Positions 32,995 through 40,957 of a stretch of DNA of 64,000 bases are shown here, piece by piece. Every line of letters begins with the position of its first letter. Positions within the stretch are counted from its first letter, which is position 1. The stretch covers positions 2,418,001-2,482,000 of the forward strand of contig OZ243889.1 in the NCBI GenBank assembly GCA_965213525.1. Direction: 5' to 3'. The notes beneath the pieces were generated by a model. It was not told where the DNA came from. It was given only the letters and a program-made list of their open reading frames with translations, and ran no database searches. This stretch comes from G965213525 sp965213525. Lineage in GTDB: Bacteria > Actinomycetota > Acidimicrobiia > Acidimicrobiales > Poriferisodalaceae. The position numbers and the translations under genes are program-made.

Positions 32995-34023
32995 TCACGG
33001 GACGACGGCCTCGTCGTCGTCGGACAGCTCGTCGCCGGCATCGTCATCGGGCAGGTCGTCCGCCACATCGGGGTCGGCGCCCAGGCCGTCGTCGTCGTCG
33101 CCGTCGTCGCTGTCCTCGGTCGCCACGATGCCTTCGCCGGGCTCGACGACGAGCTCGGCGTCGCCCTCTTCGAGATCGTCGCTCAAGGGGTCCTCGTCGG
33201 CGACGGTGCCGTCGTCGTCAGCGTCGGCGCTCACCTGCTCGAAGTCGTCGTCGGGTCCGTGGCCCTCCCCGACGTGGACCTCGAAGTCGCGTGGGCCGAT
33301 GGCGATGGCGCTGATGCCGGCCGCCAACAGGCCGACCGCGGCCAACGCCGATGCGCCGCCCAGCAGCCCCCGCCCGAGCCCCGGGCGGGCGTACAGCACG
33401 AAGAAGGCGCCCAGGATCACGATCGACAGGACGGCGGCGACGATGGTCGCACCGTCCTTGGTGCTCGCCAGGAGCACCCGACTGAACAGGAACACCGGCA
33501 CGGCGATGAGCGCCACGGCGAAGAACGGCACCTCGAAGGGCACCATCATCCGGGCACGCAGGCCCTCGTTGCGGGCGAGATCGGTGCTGTGGCGATCCGA
33601 CCAGGCCGAGGTCACCCACTCCAGGGCCGCCATGGCCATGACCACGATGCCGGCGACGGTCAACAGCGTGTCCACGACGAGACCGACGGCGACCAGCCCC
33701 ATGCCGAGCGCAGCGGCCAGCGGCCATGGGCTCGGCGCCGCCACCGGCACCTCGACCGGCTCGGCGACCGGGGCGCCCGGTCGGTCCCGGGTGATGAGCA
33801 CGGCGGCCAGCAGCCACACCGCGGCCATGGCGACGAAGAAGAACAGCAGCCCCCCGAAGAGGTCGCCGGCCCGCCAGGTGAAGATGGCGCCGTAGAGGGA
33901 GTCCTGGGCCTCCTCGGCGTCGCCCACTCCGCCGATGTCGACGTCACCGGCCAGGTAGACGAAGAAGGACACGACGACGACCGCGACGAGACCGGCGAAG
34001 TGCTTGGAGGCGTTGGTCAACAT
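32995..34023 (-). CDS. Membrane protein with long acidic tail
   Basis: Protein of 342 aa with about six helices (near residues 8-26, 52-76, 98-118, 163-184, 192-212 and 222-244). The last 95 residues are extremely acidic (runs such as DDGDDDDGLGADPDVADDL). The membrane part has no heme or copper motif I can see, and no family is recognised. It lies between the degenerate oxidase module and ctaC, only 10 bases after the subunit-III-like gene, so it probably belongs to that module. The acidic tail could bind a cation or dock a basic partner such as a cytochrome; that is speculation. Confidence 0.8.
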   Translation of the reverse strand: MLTNASKHFAGLVAVVVVSFFVYLAGDVDIGGVGDAEEAQDSLYGAIFTWRAGDLFGGLLFFFVAMAAVWLLAAVLITRDRPGAPVAEPVEVPVAAPSPWPLAAALGMGLVAVGLVVDTLLTVAGIVVMAMAALEWVTSAWSDRHSTDLARNEGLRARMMVPFEVPFFAVALIAVPVFLFSRVLLASTKDGATIVAAVLSIVILGAFFVLYARPGLGRGLLGGASALAAVGLLAAGISAIAIGPRDFEVHVGEGHGPDDDFEQVSADADDDGTVADEDPLSDDLEEGDAELVVEPGEGIVATEDSDDGDDDDGLGADPDVADDLPDDDAGDELSDDDEAVVP

Positions 34024-34033
34024 GGTGGTCGCC

Positions 34034-34624
34034 TCACTTGACGACGAAGACGGTGAAGAAGACGGCGACCCAGACGAGGGCGTGGGCGTGCCAGAACACC
34101 GCGGCCGGACCGATGCCGGGGTTGGCCGGGCCGAGTTGGCCCCCGAAGGCCTTGACGGCCATGACCACCACGTAGGCGATCGCGGCGACCGACAGGGCGA
34201 TGGCGGCTCCGGTCAGCGTGTAGACGAGGTTGCCCCACAGGTCACCGACGCCAGCGCCGAAGCTGCCGACGACGTAGAGCACCATGTTGAGGTGCAAGAC
34301 GCCGAAGATGGCGGTGACGAGCAGCGCCACCCGGACGTCGGTGCGCACCCGCTGGTCGTTGGCGTGCACCGCCCACTGCACGGCGATCGACCCGACGGCC
34401 AGCGTCAACAGGGTGAACACGATCTGGGCGTTGCGGAACAGCACGCCCGAGGGCACCCAGGCGGCCGTCGTGCCCCCCGCGTCGTGGCGCAGCATGGCGT
34501 AGACCCCGATGAGCACGCCGAAGGCGGCCACGATGGCCAGCACGACGAGGCTGGTGGCGACGAACAGCGTGCGCGGCGGAGCCTGGCGGGGGCCGGGCTC
34601 GAGGGCAAGGGGCACATCGGTCAC
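34034..34624 (-). CDS. Subunit-III-like heme-copper oxidase protein
   Basis: Membrane protein of 196 aa with five predicted helices. Its C-terminal part aligns with ctaE of this cluster: LVYTLTGAAIALSVAAI against AFYTLTGFHGVHVTMGI, and VFWHAHALVWVAVFFTVFVV against LYWHFVDVVWIVIFTVVYL. The GFHGxHV signature of true subunit III is lost. GTG 34624 overlaps the stop of the degenerate subunit I in GTGA, so the two are co-translated and probably form a complex. Confidence 0.82.
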   Translation of the reverse strand: MTDVPLALEPGPRQAPPRTLFVATSLVVLAIVAAFGVLIGVYAMLRHDAGGTTAAWVPSGVLFRNAQIVFTLLTLAVGSIAVQWAVHANDQRVRTDVRVALLVTAIFGVLHLNMVLYVVGSFGAGVGDLWGNLVYTLTGAAIALSVAAIAYVVVMAVKAFGGQLGPANPGIGPAAVFWHAHALVWVAVFFTVFVVK

Positions 34625-36324
34625 GCCGGCACCTCGGCCTCGGAGCGTTCTGAGACCGCAGCGCCCTCGGCTGCCCCGGTGCTCGTGTCGTCGTCGGACG
34701 CGGGCTCGGCGGGCTCGGCGACGCCGGCGGCGAAGGGGGAGACGGCGAAGTTGCCCGGCGGGGGCGGCGAGGTGGTGGTCCACTCCAACGTGTGGCCCCC
34801 CACGGGGTCGGGCCCGGCCGGGTCGCCACGCCCGGCCAGCACGCTGATGAACAGGTTGAGGATCAACGACGCCACCGAGGCGAACACCACCAGCGAGCCT
34901 GCAGCGGCGGCGAGGGCGAGCGGCTCGGCCAGGTCGGTCCCCGGGTGCAGCGGCCCGAAGGACAGCTCGGCCACGGCGCCGGCGACCAACGACGGGACGG
35001 CCACCAGCGTGACGCCGGCAGCCAACGCCAACACCTGCAACCAGCCGAGCACGCCCGAGGTGGTGCGGCCGTACATCTTGGGCGCCCACCAGAGCGCACC
35101 GGCGGTCAACCCCCCGATGCCACCGCCGTAGACGACCAGGGCGAAGACGCCGTCACGCCAGGCCGTCTCGCGCAACTTGAAGGTGCCATCGGCCAGGGTG
35201 GCGTCGACGAGCGAGCCGATGGCGGCCAGGGCCATCCCCCCGACCAGCATCGCCACCGCCACCGCCGCCAGCGCTGCGGCCGGGGTGAGGCGGGGCCGTC
35301 CCGAGCGCAGGCACGTGGCGGCCACCCCGAGGACGCCGAGCACTGCCAGGACGGCGACCACGGCGTAGGCGATGGAGAGCGCCTCCTCGGCGAGCACCCG
35401 CCCGCTGTCGCCCAGCACGAGGGCGTTGTCGACGATCGCCTGGTTCGCCCAGGCCCCGAAGGACACGAGCCCGACCAACCCGATGAGGCCCTGCCAGATG
35501 CCGGCCGAGGGCAGGCGGCCCCGCACCGAGACCGGTGCGATCTCGAGCAGCACCCCGAGGGCCGGGATGGCCACGAGGAAGATCTGAGGGTGGACGTAGA
35601 GCCACTGCAGGTGGGCGGGCACACCGGCCGACCCGCCGAACACGGCCTGGCCGTAGCGCAGATCGACGTACAACAACGCGAGCAGTCCGACGAGCGAGCC
35701 GAGCGTCAGCAACATCGTCACCGAGGTGACCATCGCCGCCCAGGAGAACGGTGGCACCCGGGAGAAGCCGAGGCTGGCGTGGCGCAGGCCGAGCACGGTC
35801 GTGGCGATGCACACCGCGGCGGCGCTGAGCGAGATGGCCAACATGGCGAGCGCCACGAGGTACAGCGCGACGCCCTGGTCGTCGCCGCCCCCGGGGCCCC
35901 CGTCGATGGCGTAGGCGCACACCAGGATCGTCGAGGAGGTGGCGTAACCCCAGAAGCTGGCCGCAGCCAGGCGCGGCATGGCGATCGATCCCACGCCCAG
36001 CTGCAGGGGCACCACGTACAGCGCCAGCCCGCAGAACAGGGGCAGCAGCATCAACAGGACGATCCCGTCGAGGCTCAGGTGCAGGCCCTGGAGCCAGCTC
36101 CGGTCGTCGAAGACCAGGTAGCCCCCGGCGTCGCTGCGGTCGAGCTTGACGAGGGCGTCGAGCACCAGGGCCAGGAGGCCGTAGGTGACCGACAGCCCGA
36201 CGAAGAGACGTCCGATGCGCTTGTGGTCGACGGTGCCGAACCACCCGACCGCCGTGGCGGACCGCTCGGACGGACGAAGCGTCACCGGAGCCTCGCTCAC
36301 GGCGGCGGTGCGGGTGGCGGTCAT
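34621..36324 (-). CDS. Degenerate heme-copper oxidase subunit I homologue
   Basis: Protein of 567 aa clearly related to subunit I: GWFGTVDHKRIGRLF, LYVVPLQLGVGSIAMPRLAAASFW and ALWWAPKMYG match ctaD without gaps in these blocks. Yet the ligands are missing: the heme a His is Asp86 (LSLDGIVLLM), the CuB pair HH is Asn294-Gln295 (AWANQAI), and the heme a3 and heme a histidines are Val393 and Ala395 (GVFALVVYGGG). Only His245 (VHPQIF) remains, and its cross-link tyrosine is Phe249. It cannot be a normal oxidase. The intact frame, normal codon use and coupling to a subunit-III-like gene argue for a selected, non-catalytic or differently catalytic role. Confidence 0.92.
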   Translation of the reverse strand: MTATRTAAVSEAPVTLRPSERSATAVGWFGTVDHKRIGRLFVGLSVTYGLLALVLDALVKLDRSDAGGYLVFDDRSWLQGLHLSLDGIVLLMLLPLFCGLALYVVPLQLGVGSIAMPRLAAASFWGYATSSTILVCAYAIDGGPGGGDDQGVALYLVALAMLAISLSAAAVCIATTVLGLRHASLGFSRVPPFSWAAMVTSVTMLLTLGSLVGLLALLYVDLRYGQAVFGGSAGVPAHLQWLYVHPQIFLVAIPALGVLLEIAPVSVRGRLPSAGIWQGLIGLVGLVSFGAWANQAIVDNALVLGDSGRVLAEEALSIAYAVVAVLAVLGVLGVAATCLRSGRPRLTPAAALAAVAVAMLVGGMALAAIGSLVDATLADGTFKLRETAWRDGVFALVVYGGGIGGLTAGALWWAPKMYGRTTSGVLGWLQVLALAAGVTLVAVPSLVAGAVAELSFGPLHPGTDLAEPLALAAAAGSLVVFASVASLILNLFISVLAGRGDPAGPDPVGGHTLEWTTTSPPPPGNFAVSPFAAGVAEPAEPASDDDTSTGAAEGAAVSERSEAEVPA

Positions 36325-36467
36325 CGACGAGCGGGCCTCGCTGGGGTTCGAGGAGGACGGAGTTGAGCAGAGCGACGTCGGGGTGCGTCAGACACCGACC
36401 GGCGGCTCCGGACCGTACACGAAGGGGTCTTGCCGACGAAAGACGCCCGCCGGGCCGGACAGGGCCC

Positions 36468-37415
36468 TCACCAGCCCGAACGCACCCACACGTCGACCGC
36501 CATGGCGAGGAACACCGCCGTCAACATCGTGATGCTGTGGGCGAAGGTCCGCATGGCCCGCTGCGTCGTCGCCTGGGCGCGCGCCGTCGTCGTCGTCGCC
36601 TCGAGGCGAAGGGCTCGGGCCTGCCATGCGAACACGGCCCCGGCGACGACGGCCGTGGCGGTGTAGATCCACCCGAGACCTGCCACCGGTCCGAAGGCGA
36701 CGGCCACCGCCCAGACGACCACGGCGTAGTCACGGATCTTGCGGGTCGTCACCTCGAGGGACGCCACGCTCGGCAGCATGGGGACCTCGGCCGCTGAGTA
36801 GTCGTCGGCGTAGCGGATGGCGAGCGCCCAGAAGTGCGGCGGCGTCCACACGAACACCAGGACGAACAGCAACAGCGCCGGAACCGTCACCTGGCCGGTC
36901 ACCGCCGTCCAACCCACGACGGGGGGGATCGCGCCCGCCGCCCCCCCGATGACGATGTTGGACTCGTGGGAGCGCTTCAGCCACAGGCTGTAGACGAAGA
37001 TGTAGAAGAGCCCGGCACCGATCGCCAGGCCCGCCGACAACAGGTTGACCTCGGCCCACAACAGGACGAAGGCGACCACCTGCAGGGCGACGGCGAACGT
37101 GAGCGCTCCGGTCGGGCTGACCGCACCGGTGGCGAGGGGGCGGCCCCGGGTGCGCTCCATCACCCGGTCGATGTCGCGATCGATGACCATGTTGGTGGCG
37201 TTGGCCCCCCCGGCCGCCAGGGTGCCACCGACGACGGTGGCGATGACCAGGCGGGTCCCGGGCCACCCGTCGGCCGCGACCACCATGGCCGGAACGGTGG
37301 TGATCAGCAGCAGCTCGATGATCCGGGGCTTGGTCAGTGCGACGTAGGCGCCCACCTTGGACAGCGCGCGACCCGTCGACCCGGGGTCGGCGAAGGCGGC
37401 CCTCACCCGAGCCAC
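36468..37415 (-). CDS. ctaB: Protoheme IX farnesyltransferase
   Basis: UbiA-family membrane enzyme of 315 aa that adds a farnesyl group to heme b, giving heme O. The two Asp-rich motifs are complete: NATNMVIDRDIDRVMERTRGRPL and YADDYSAAEVPMLP. LTKPRIIELLLITTVPAM is the usual N-terminal signature. GTG 37415 is listed, but TACCGT overlaps it, and the GTG at 37406, seven bases after that box, would fit the leaderless pattern of this window. It is divergent from ctaA, which takes the next step. Confidence 0.95.
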   Translation of the reverse strand: MARVRAAFADPGSTGRALSKVGAYVALTKPRIIELLLITTVPAMVVAADGWPGTRLVIATVVGGTLAAGGANATNMVIDRDIDRVMERTRGRPLATGAVSPTGALTFAVALQVVAFVLLWAEVNLLSAGLAIGAGLFYIFVYSLWLKRSHESNIVIGGAAGAIPPVVGWTAVTGQVTVPALLLFVLVFVWTPPHFWALAIRYADDYSAAEVPMLPSVASLEVTTRKIRDYAVVVWAVAVAFGPVAGLGWIYTATAVVAGAVFAWQARALRLEATTTTARAQATTQRAMRTFAHSITMLTAVFLAMAVDVWVRSGW

Positions 37416-37581
37416 GGTACCCGTCGCACCGCTCGACGCCCAGCGGGCAGCGCCGCTTCGCGCCCGGACGGCGGGCCACCTCGGACCAGGCCCGTGGGCG
37501 GGCGCCGTCGGGTGACCGCGACGGGGTGCCGGCCCCTCGACCTCGCCCTCGGCTGCCTCGCCCGTCGGGCCGGGCGCTCCC

Positions 37582-37587
37582 TACCAT
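37582..37587 (+). promoter_or_regulatory. -10-like box of ctaA
   Basis: TACCAT ends seven bases before the ctaA ATG, with no ribosome site, so a leaderless message is likely. No -35 box recognised. Confidence 0.45.
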
Positions 37588-37594
37588 CGGTGAC

Positions 37595-38554
37595 ATGACC
37601 GCCGTCCGCCGCCTGCGCCCGAGGGCGTACCGGCGCCTCACGCTCTTCGCCCTCGTCGCGCTGTGCGGGATCGTCGTCACCGGGGCGTCGGTGCGCTTGA
37701 CCGGCTCGGGGCTCGGCTGCCCTGATTGGCCGATCTGCGCCAAGGAGCGGCCGGTGCCCGAGGCCGACCTGCACGCCTGGATCGAGTTCGGCAACCGCCT
37801 CCTCACCGGGGTGGTGTCGGTGGCCGTCGTGTTGGCCGTGCTCGGCTCGTGGTGGCGCTCGCCCCGCCGGCGCGACCTCGTGTGGTTGTCGTGGGCGCTC
37901 GTCGCCGGCGTCATCGCCCAGATCGTCGTGGGCGCCTTCACCGTGTGGTGGCACCTGCCCCCCGGCATCGTGATGGTGCACTTCTCGTTGTCCATGGTCC
38001 TCGTGGCGGCGGCCACGCTGTTGCACCTCCGCGCCGGTGAGGACGATGCGGCTGCCACGGCGGTCCCCGCCGCGTCTGCGGCGGTCCGCCGCCCCGTCGT
38101 GGGGGGCGCGGCGCGTACCGTGGTGCACGCCGTGTTCGGCTGGTTGTGGGTCGTGCTCGTCGCCGGCACGGTCGTGACGGCCGCCGGCCCCCACCGGGGC
38201 GACCCCGACGTCGAACCGCTCGCACTACCGATCCCTCAGGTCGCTCGCCTGCACGGCATCTCGGTGGTCGTCTTCCTCGCCGGGGTCGTGTGGCTGGTGC
38301 GACGCACCCGGCGCGACGACCTGGACCACGGGGTGAGGGGCGCAGCCGAGCTGGTCCTGGGGGTGGCCCTCGCCCAGGCCGCCATCGGCTACGTCCAGTA
38401 CTTCACCGACGTGCCCGTGCTGCTGGTGGGCGCCCACATCGCCGGGGCGACGGCCCTGACGGTCACGGTGACCCGCCTGTGGTGGACCCGCGACCGCCGC
38501 TGCGTGCAGCCTGTGACAGCCCCGTCAGCGGCCAGGGCGCTGACGCCCACATGA
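37595..38554 (+). CDS. ctaA: Heme A synthase
   Basis: Membrane protein of 319 aa that oxidises heme O to heme A for the aa3-type oxidase. Eight helices in two four-helix halves. Conserved features are VTGASVRLTGSGLGCPDWPIC, HAWIEFGNRLLTG, a His in MVHFSLSMVL and the second-half histidines in ARLHGISVV and VGAHIAGATAL. The cysteine in LGCPDWPIC is typical. It overlaps clpS in ATGA and is divergent from ctaB, whose product it uses. Confidence 0.94.
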   Translation: MTAVRRLRPRAYRRLTLFALVALCGIVVTGASVRLTGSGLGCPDWPICAKERPVPEADLHAWIEFGNRLLTGVVSVAVVLAVLGSWWRSPRRRDLVWLSWALVAGVIAQIVVGAFTVWWHLPPGIVMVHFSLSMVLVAAATLLHLRAGEDDAAATAVPAASAAVRRPVVGGAARTVVHAVFGWLWVVLVAGTVVTAAGPHRGDPDVEPLALPIPQVARLHGISVVVFLAGVVWLVRRTRRDDLDHGVRGAAELVLGVALAQAAIGYVQYFTDVPVLLVGAHIAGATALTVTVTRLWWTRDRRCVQPVTAPSAARALTPT

Positions 38555-38895
38555 CGCGGTCCCCGGCGGGTCAGGCCCCGTCGGCGGCCCGGGAGGCGAC
38601 GGCGACCATCACCGAGCCCCAGACGGTCGATCCACGGGCATCTGACCCTGCGACGCGGCCCGAGCTGCCGTGGGTCGTCCTGGTGTGGAACGACCCGATC
38701 AACCTCATGTCCTACGTCACCTTCGTCCTGCAGAAGCTCTTCGGCTACTCCCTCGACGACGCCGAGCGGCTGATGATGCAGGTGCACCACGACGGGCGGG
38801 CGGTGGTCTCGTCGGGCACCCGCGAGAAGGCCGAGGCTGACGTGGCCCGCCTCCACGAGCACGGGCTGTGGGCGACCATGCAGAAGGACAGCTGA
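38551..38895 (+). CDS. clpS: ATP-dependent Clp protease adaptor ClpS
   Basis: Adaptor of 114 aa that binds N-degron substrates and delivers them to ClpC/ClpA. The core reads WVVLVWNDPINLMSYVTFVL, LFGYSLDDAERLMMQVHHDGRAVV and EHGLWATM, which holds the Asp/His ligands for the N-terminal residue. The N-terminal 40 residues are a flexible extension. It starts within the ctaA stop (ATGA), and DUF2017 follows after one base. Confidence 0.94.
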   Translation: MTRSPAGQAPSAAREATATITEPQTVDPRASDPATRPELPWVVLVWNDPINLMSYVTFVLQKLFGYSLDDAERLMMQVHHDGRAVVSSGTREKAEADVARLHEHGLWATMQKDS

Positions 38896-38896
38896 G

Positions 38897-39427
38897 ATGG
38901 GTCTGTTCCGCCGGCCGGCGTTCTCACCAGCGAGCGGCGGGGCCGTCAGGGTCGGCCTCGGGCGCACCGAGCGCGAGGTCCTCGGGCGTCTCGTCGGCGA
39001 CCTCCGCTCGGGACTCGTGGCGGGCGCCGCCCCGTCTGAAGGTTCGCATCCAGAGCACCTGCGCCGGCTGTTCCCGACCGCCCACCCCGACGACGCCGAC
39101 GCCGAGGCCGAGTACCGGCGCCTCGTCGGCGACGACCTGCTCCGACAGCGCCTCGAGGCCCTCGACGCCGTCGACGCCTCGCTCGACGCCCAGCACCTGG
39201 ACGCCGAGTTGGCTGACACCTGGATGACGGTGCTCAACGACCTGCGCCTCGTGCTCGGCACCGTCCTCGACGTCTCCGAGGACGACGACGTCGAGATCGA
39301 CCCCGACGATCCGCTGGTGACCGAACGGGTGACCTACGCCGTGCTGACCCAGTGGCTCGGCGAGCTGATCGAGGGACGCAGCCCCCGTCACGGGCCCGGG
39401 GACCCTCAGGCGACCGGGAAGAAGTAG
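38897..39427 (+). CDS. DUF2017 family protein
   Basis: Protein of 176 aa matching DUF2017, usually next to clpS in Actinobacteria. Marks are LGRTEREVLGRLVGDLRSGL, LRRLFPTAHPDDADAEAEYRRLVGDDLLRQRLEAL and DTWMTVLNDLRLVLGTVLDVS. The function is unknown; the constant link to clpS hints at protein turnover. Its last 22 bases overlap the convergent degV-family gene. Confidence 0.88.
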   Translation: MGLFRRPAFSPASGGAVRVGLGRTEREVLGRLVGDLRSGLVAGAAPSEGSHPEHLRRLFPTAHPDDADAEAEYRRLVGDDLLRQRLEALDAVDASLDAQHLDAELADTWMTVLNDLRLVLGTVLDVSEDDDVEIDPDDPLVTERVTYAVLTQWLGELIEGRSPRHGPGDPQATGKK

Positions 39428-40239
39428 AGCCCGGCCGAGCCCGCCCCGGTGAAGGCGGCGACGCTCGGACCGACCCGGTAGCGCACGACGGCGTCGACCA
39501 TGGGGTGCCCGGCGACCCCGGCCACCAGGGCGTCGCCGAGGGGGGCGAGACGGGCGTCGGCGACACCGACGGCCACCCTGACCCGCTGATCACCCGACAG
39601 CGCAGCGTCGACCATGAGGCGAGCGGCGTCGTCGTGGTCGACGGCCACGCCGGCCTCGGCGAGGGTGGCGTCGATCATCGAGTAGACGACCACGCCGTCT
39701 CGGCCGGGGATCGAAGTCGTCGCATCTCCGGTCAGCCTGCCACCGGCCCTGAACAGCCCGAGGCCGTCCATGACGAAGGCGTTGTCGACCCGGGCCGCGA
39801 CCGCTCGGGCCTCAGCCGCGACCTCGGCCGCTGTGGCCCCAGCCGATCGAGCCTCGGCCGCAGCCCACACCGCACAGCCGATGCCGAAGGAGACCTGGCC
39901 GGTGTCGACCAGCTCGACCGGTACCTCGACGAGCTCGGTGGCCAGCCGGGCGGCGTTGAGGGTGCCGGAGTGCTCGGACCCGATGTGGATCGACACGATC
40001 TCGGTCGCTCCCTCGTGCACCTGAGCGTCCCACGAGCGTGCGATCTCGCCGGGCGAAGGTTGTGACGTCGTGACCTGGGCCCCGAGATCGAGCCGGCGAT
40101 AGAACCCCTCCGGTTCGATCTCGGTCTCGGGTCGGGCGTCGCCGTCGACGACGACGGTGATGGGGACCACCCCGAGGCCCCACCGCTCGACGAGATCTGC
40201 TGGCACCTGGGCGTTGGAATCGGTGACGAGGCCGATCAC
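39406..40239 (-). CDS. DegV family fatty-acid-binding protein
   Basis: Two-domain DegV protein of 277 aa. The N-terminal signature VIGLVTDSNAQVPADLV, the fatty-acid loop TSQPSPGEI, the IHIGSEHSGTLNAARLA turn and the second-domain GLGLFRAGGRL are all present. DegV/FakB proteins bind a fatty acid and present it to the kinase FakA for phosphorylation. A role feeding acyl-phosphate to PlsY, encoded immediately upstream with a GTGA overlap, is therefore attractive. Confidence 0.92.
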   Translation of the reverse strand: MIGLVTDSNAQVPADLVERWGLGVVPITVVVDGDARPETEIEPEGFYRRLDLGAQVTTSQPSPGEIARSWDAQVHEGATEIVSIHIGSEHSGTLNAARLATELVEVPVELVDTGQVSFGIGCAVWAAAEARSAGATAAEVAAEARAVAARVDNAFVMDGLGLFRAGGRLTGDATTSIPGRDGVVVYSMIDATLAEAGVAVDHDDAARLMVDAALSGDQRVRVAVGVADARLAPLGDALVAGVAGHPMVDAVVRYRVGPSVAAFTGAGSAGLYFFPVA

Positions 40240-40877
40240 CGGACGCCCACCTGCCCCGCGCCGGACTCGACCCTTCGCGCCGGGGCGGCTGCGAAGCGCG
40301 AGGCGATGACCGTGCTCGACACGAGGGCGGCCAGGGGGAGGCTGGCGTCGGGCGGTGCCGCCCACCCGTTGGACAGCCCACGCCGCCACCAGAGGGTGGC
40401 CATCGCCACCCACCCCATCGAGGCGACCGCCGTGGCGGCGAAGGCCCTGCGCCTCAGGCCGGGCAGTGCGACCGTGCCCACGGCCAGGGCGGTGTCGAGC
40501 GGGACGTGGACCGGGAAGGTGGCCAGCACCTGACCGACCGAGGTGGCCACGCCCTTGCCACCCCGGAACCCACGGTGTGCGGGGAAGCAGTGACCGATCA
40601 CCGCCGCGCACGACGCCACGTTGGCGCCCGGGCCAGCGCCGAGGCGCCGCCCGAGCGCACCCGCGCCGGCACCCTTGGCGATGTCGGCCGCCATGACCGC
40701 CAGACCCCACCGCGTGCCGAGCACCCCCGCGGCGTTGGCCGCCCCCGGGTTGCCCGAGCCCGACGAGCGGAGATCGATGCGGCCGCCTGCGGCACGGGCA
40801 GCCAGATCAGCGGAGGGGAAGGCACCCATGGCGTACCCGATCGCCGCTCCGGCGGCGAGGCGTCGGAGAGCTGTCAC
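40236..40877 (-). CDS. plsY: Acyl-phosphate glycerol-3-phosphate acyltransferase
   Basis: Membrane acyltransferase of 213 aa that moves the acyl group of acyl-phosphate to glycerol-3-phosphate, the first step of phospholipid synthesis. Motif 1 is SSGSGNPGAANA, motif 2 GHCFPAHRGFRGGKGVATS, and motif 3 probably lies in FAATAVASMGW. The C-terminus is basic. It is followed by the DegV-family gene, whose relatives supply fatty acids for phosphorylation. Confidence 0.93.
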   Translation of the reverse strand: MTALRRLAAGAAIGYAMGAFPSADLAARAAGGRIDLRSSGSGNPGAANAAGVLGTRWGLAVMAADIAKGAGAGALGRRLGAGPGANVASCAAVIGHCFPAHRGFRGGKGVATSVGQVLATFPVHVPLDTALAVGTVALPGLRRRAFAATAVASMGWVAMATLWWRRGLSNGWAAPPDASLPLAALVSSTVIASRFAAAPARRVESGAGQVGVR

Positions 40878-40957
40878 GCCTGGTCCAACCCGAAGTCGCC
40901 GAGGAGCCTTCCCACATCGCTCGATCGCGCCGCCCGGCGGCCGACCGGTGGGAGGCG

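Noticed and set aside
34621..36324. Pseudogene call for the degenerate subunit I
   Set aside because: No frameshift or internal stop, full length, conserved structural blocks and translational coupling to the next gene; ligand loss is clean substitution, not decay.
34792..36366. Long plus-strand open frame opposite the degenerate subunit I (about 520 codons)
   Set aside because: Product is Gly/His/Gln/Arg-rich without hydrophobic periodicity, a typical shadow of a membrane protein gene; the minus strand aligns with ctaD.
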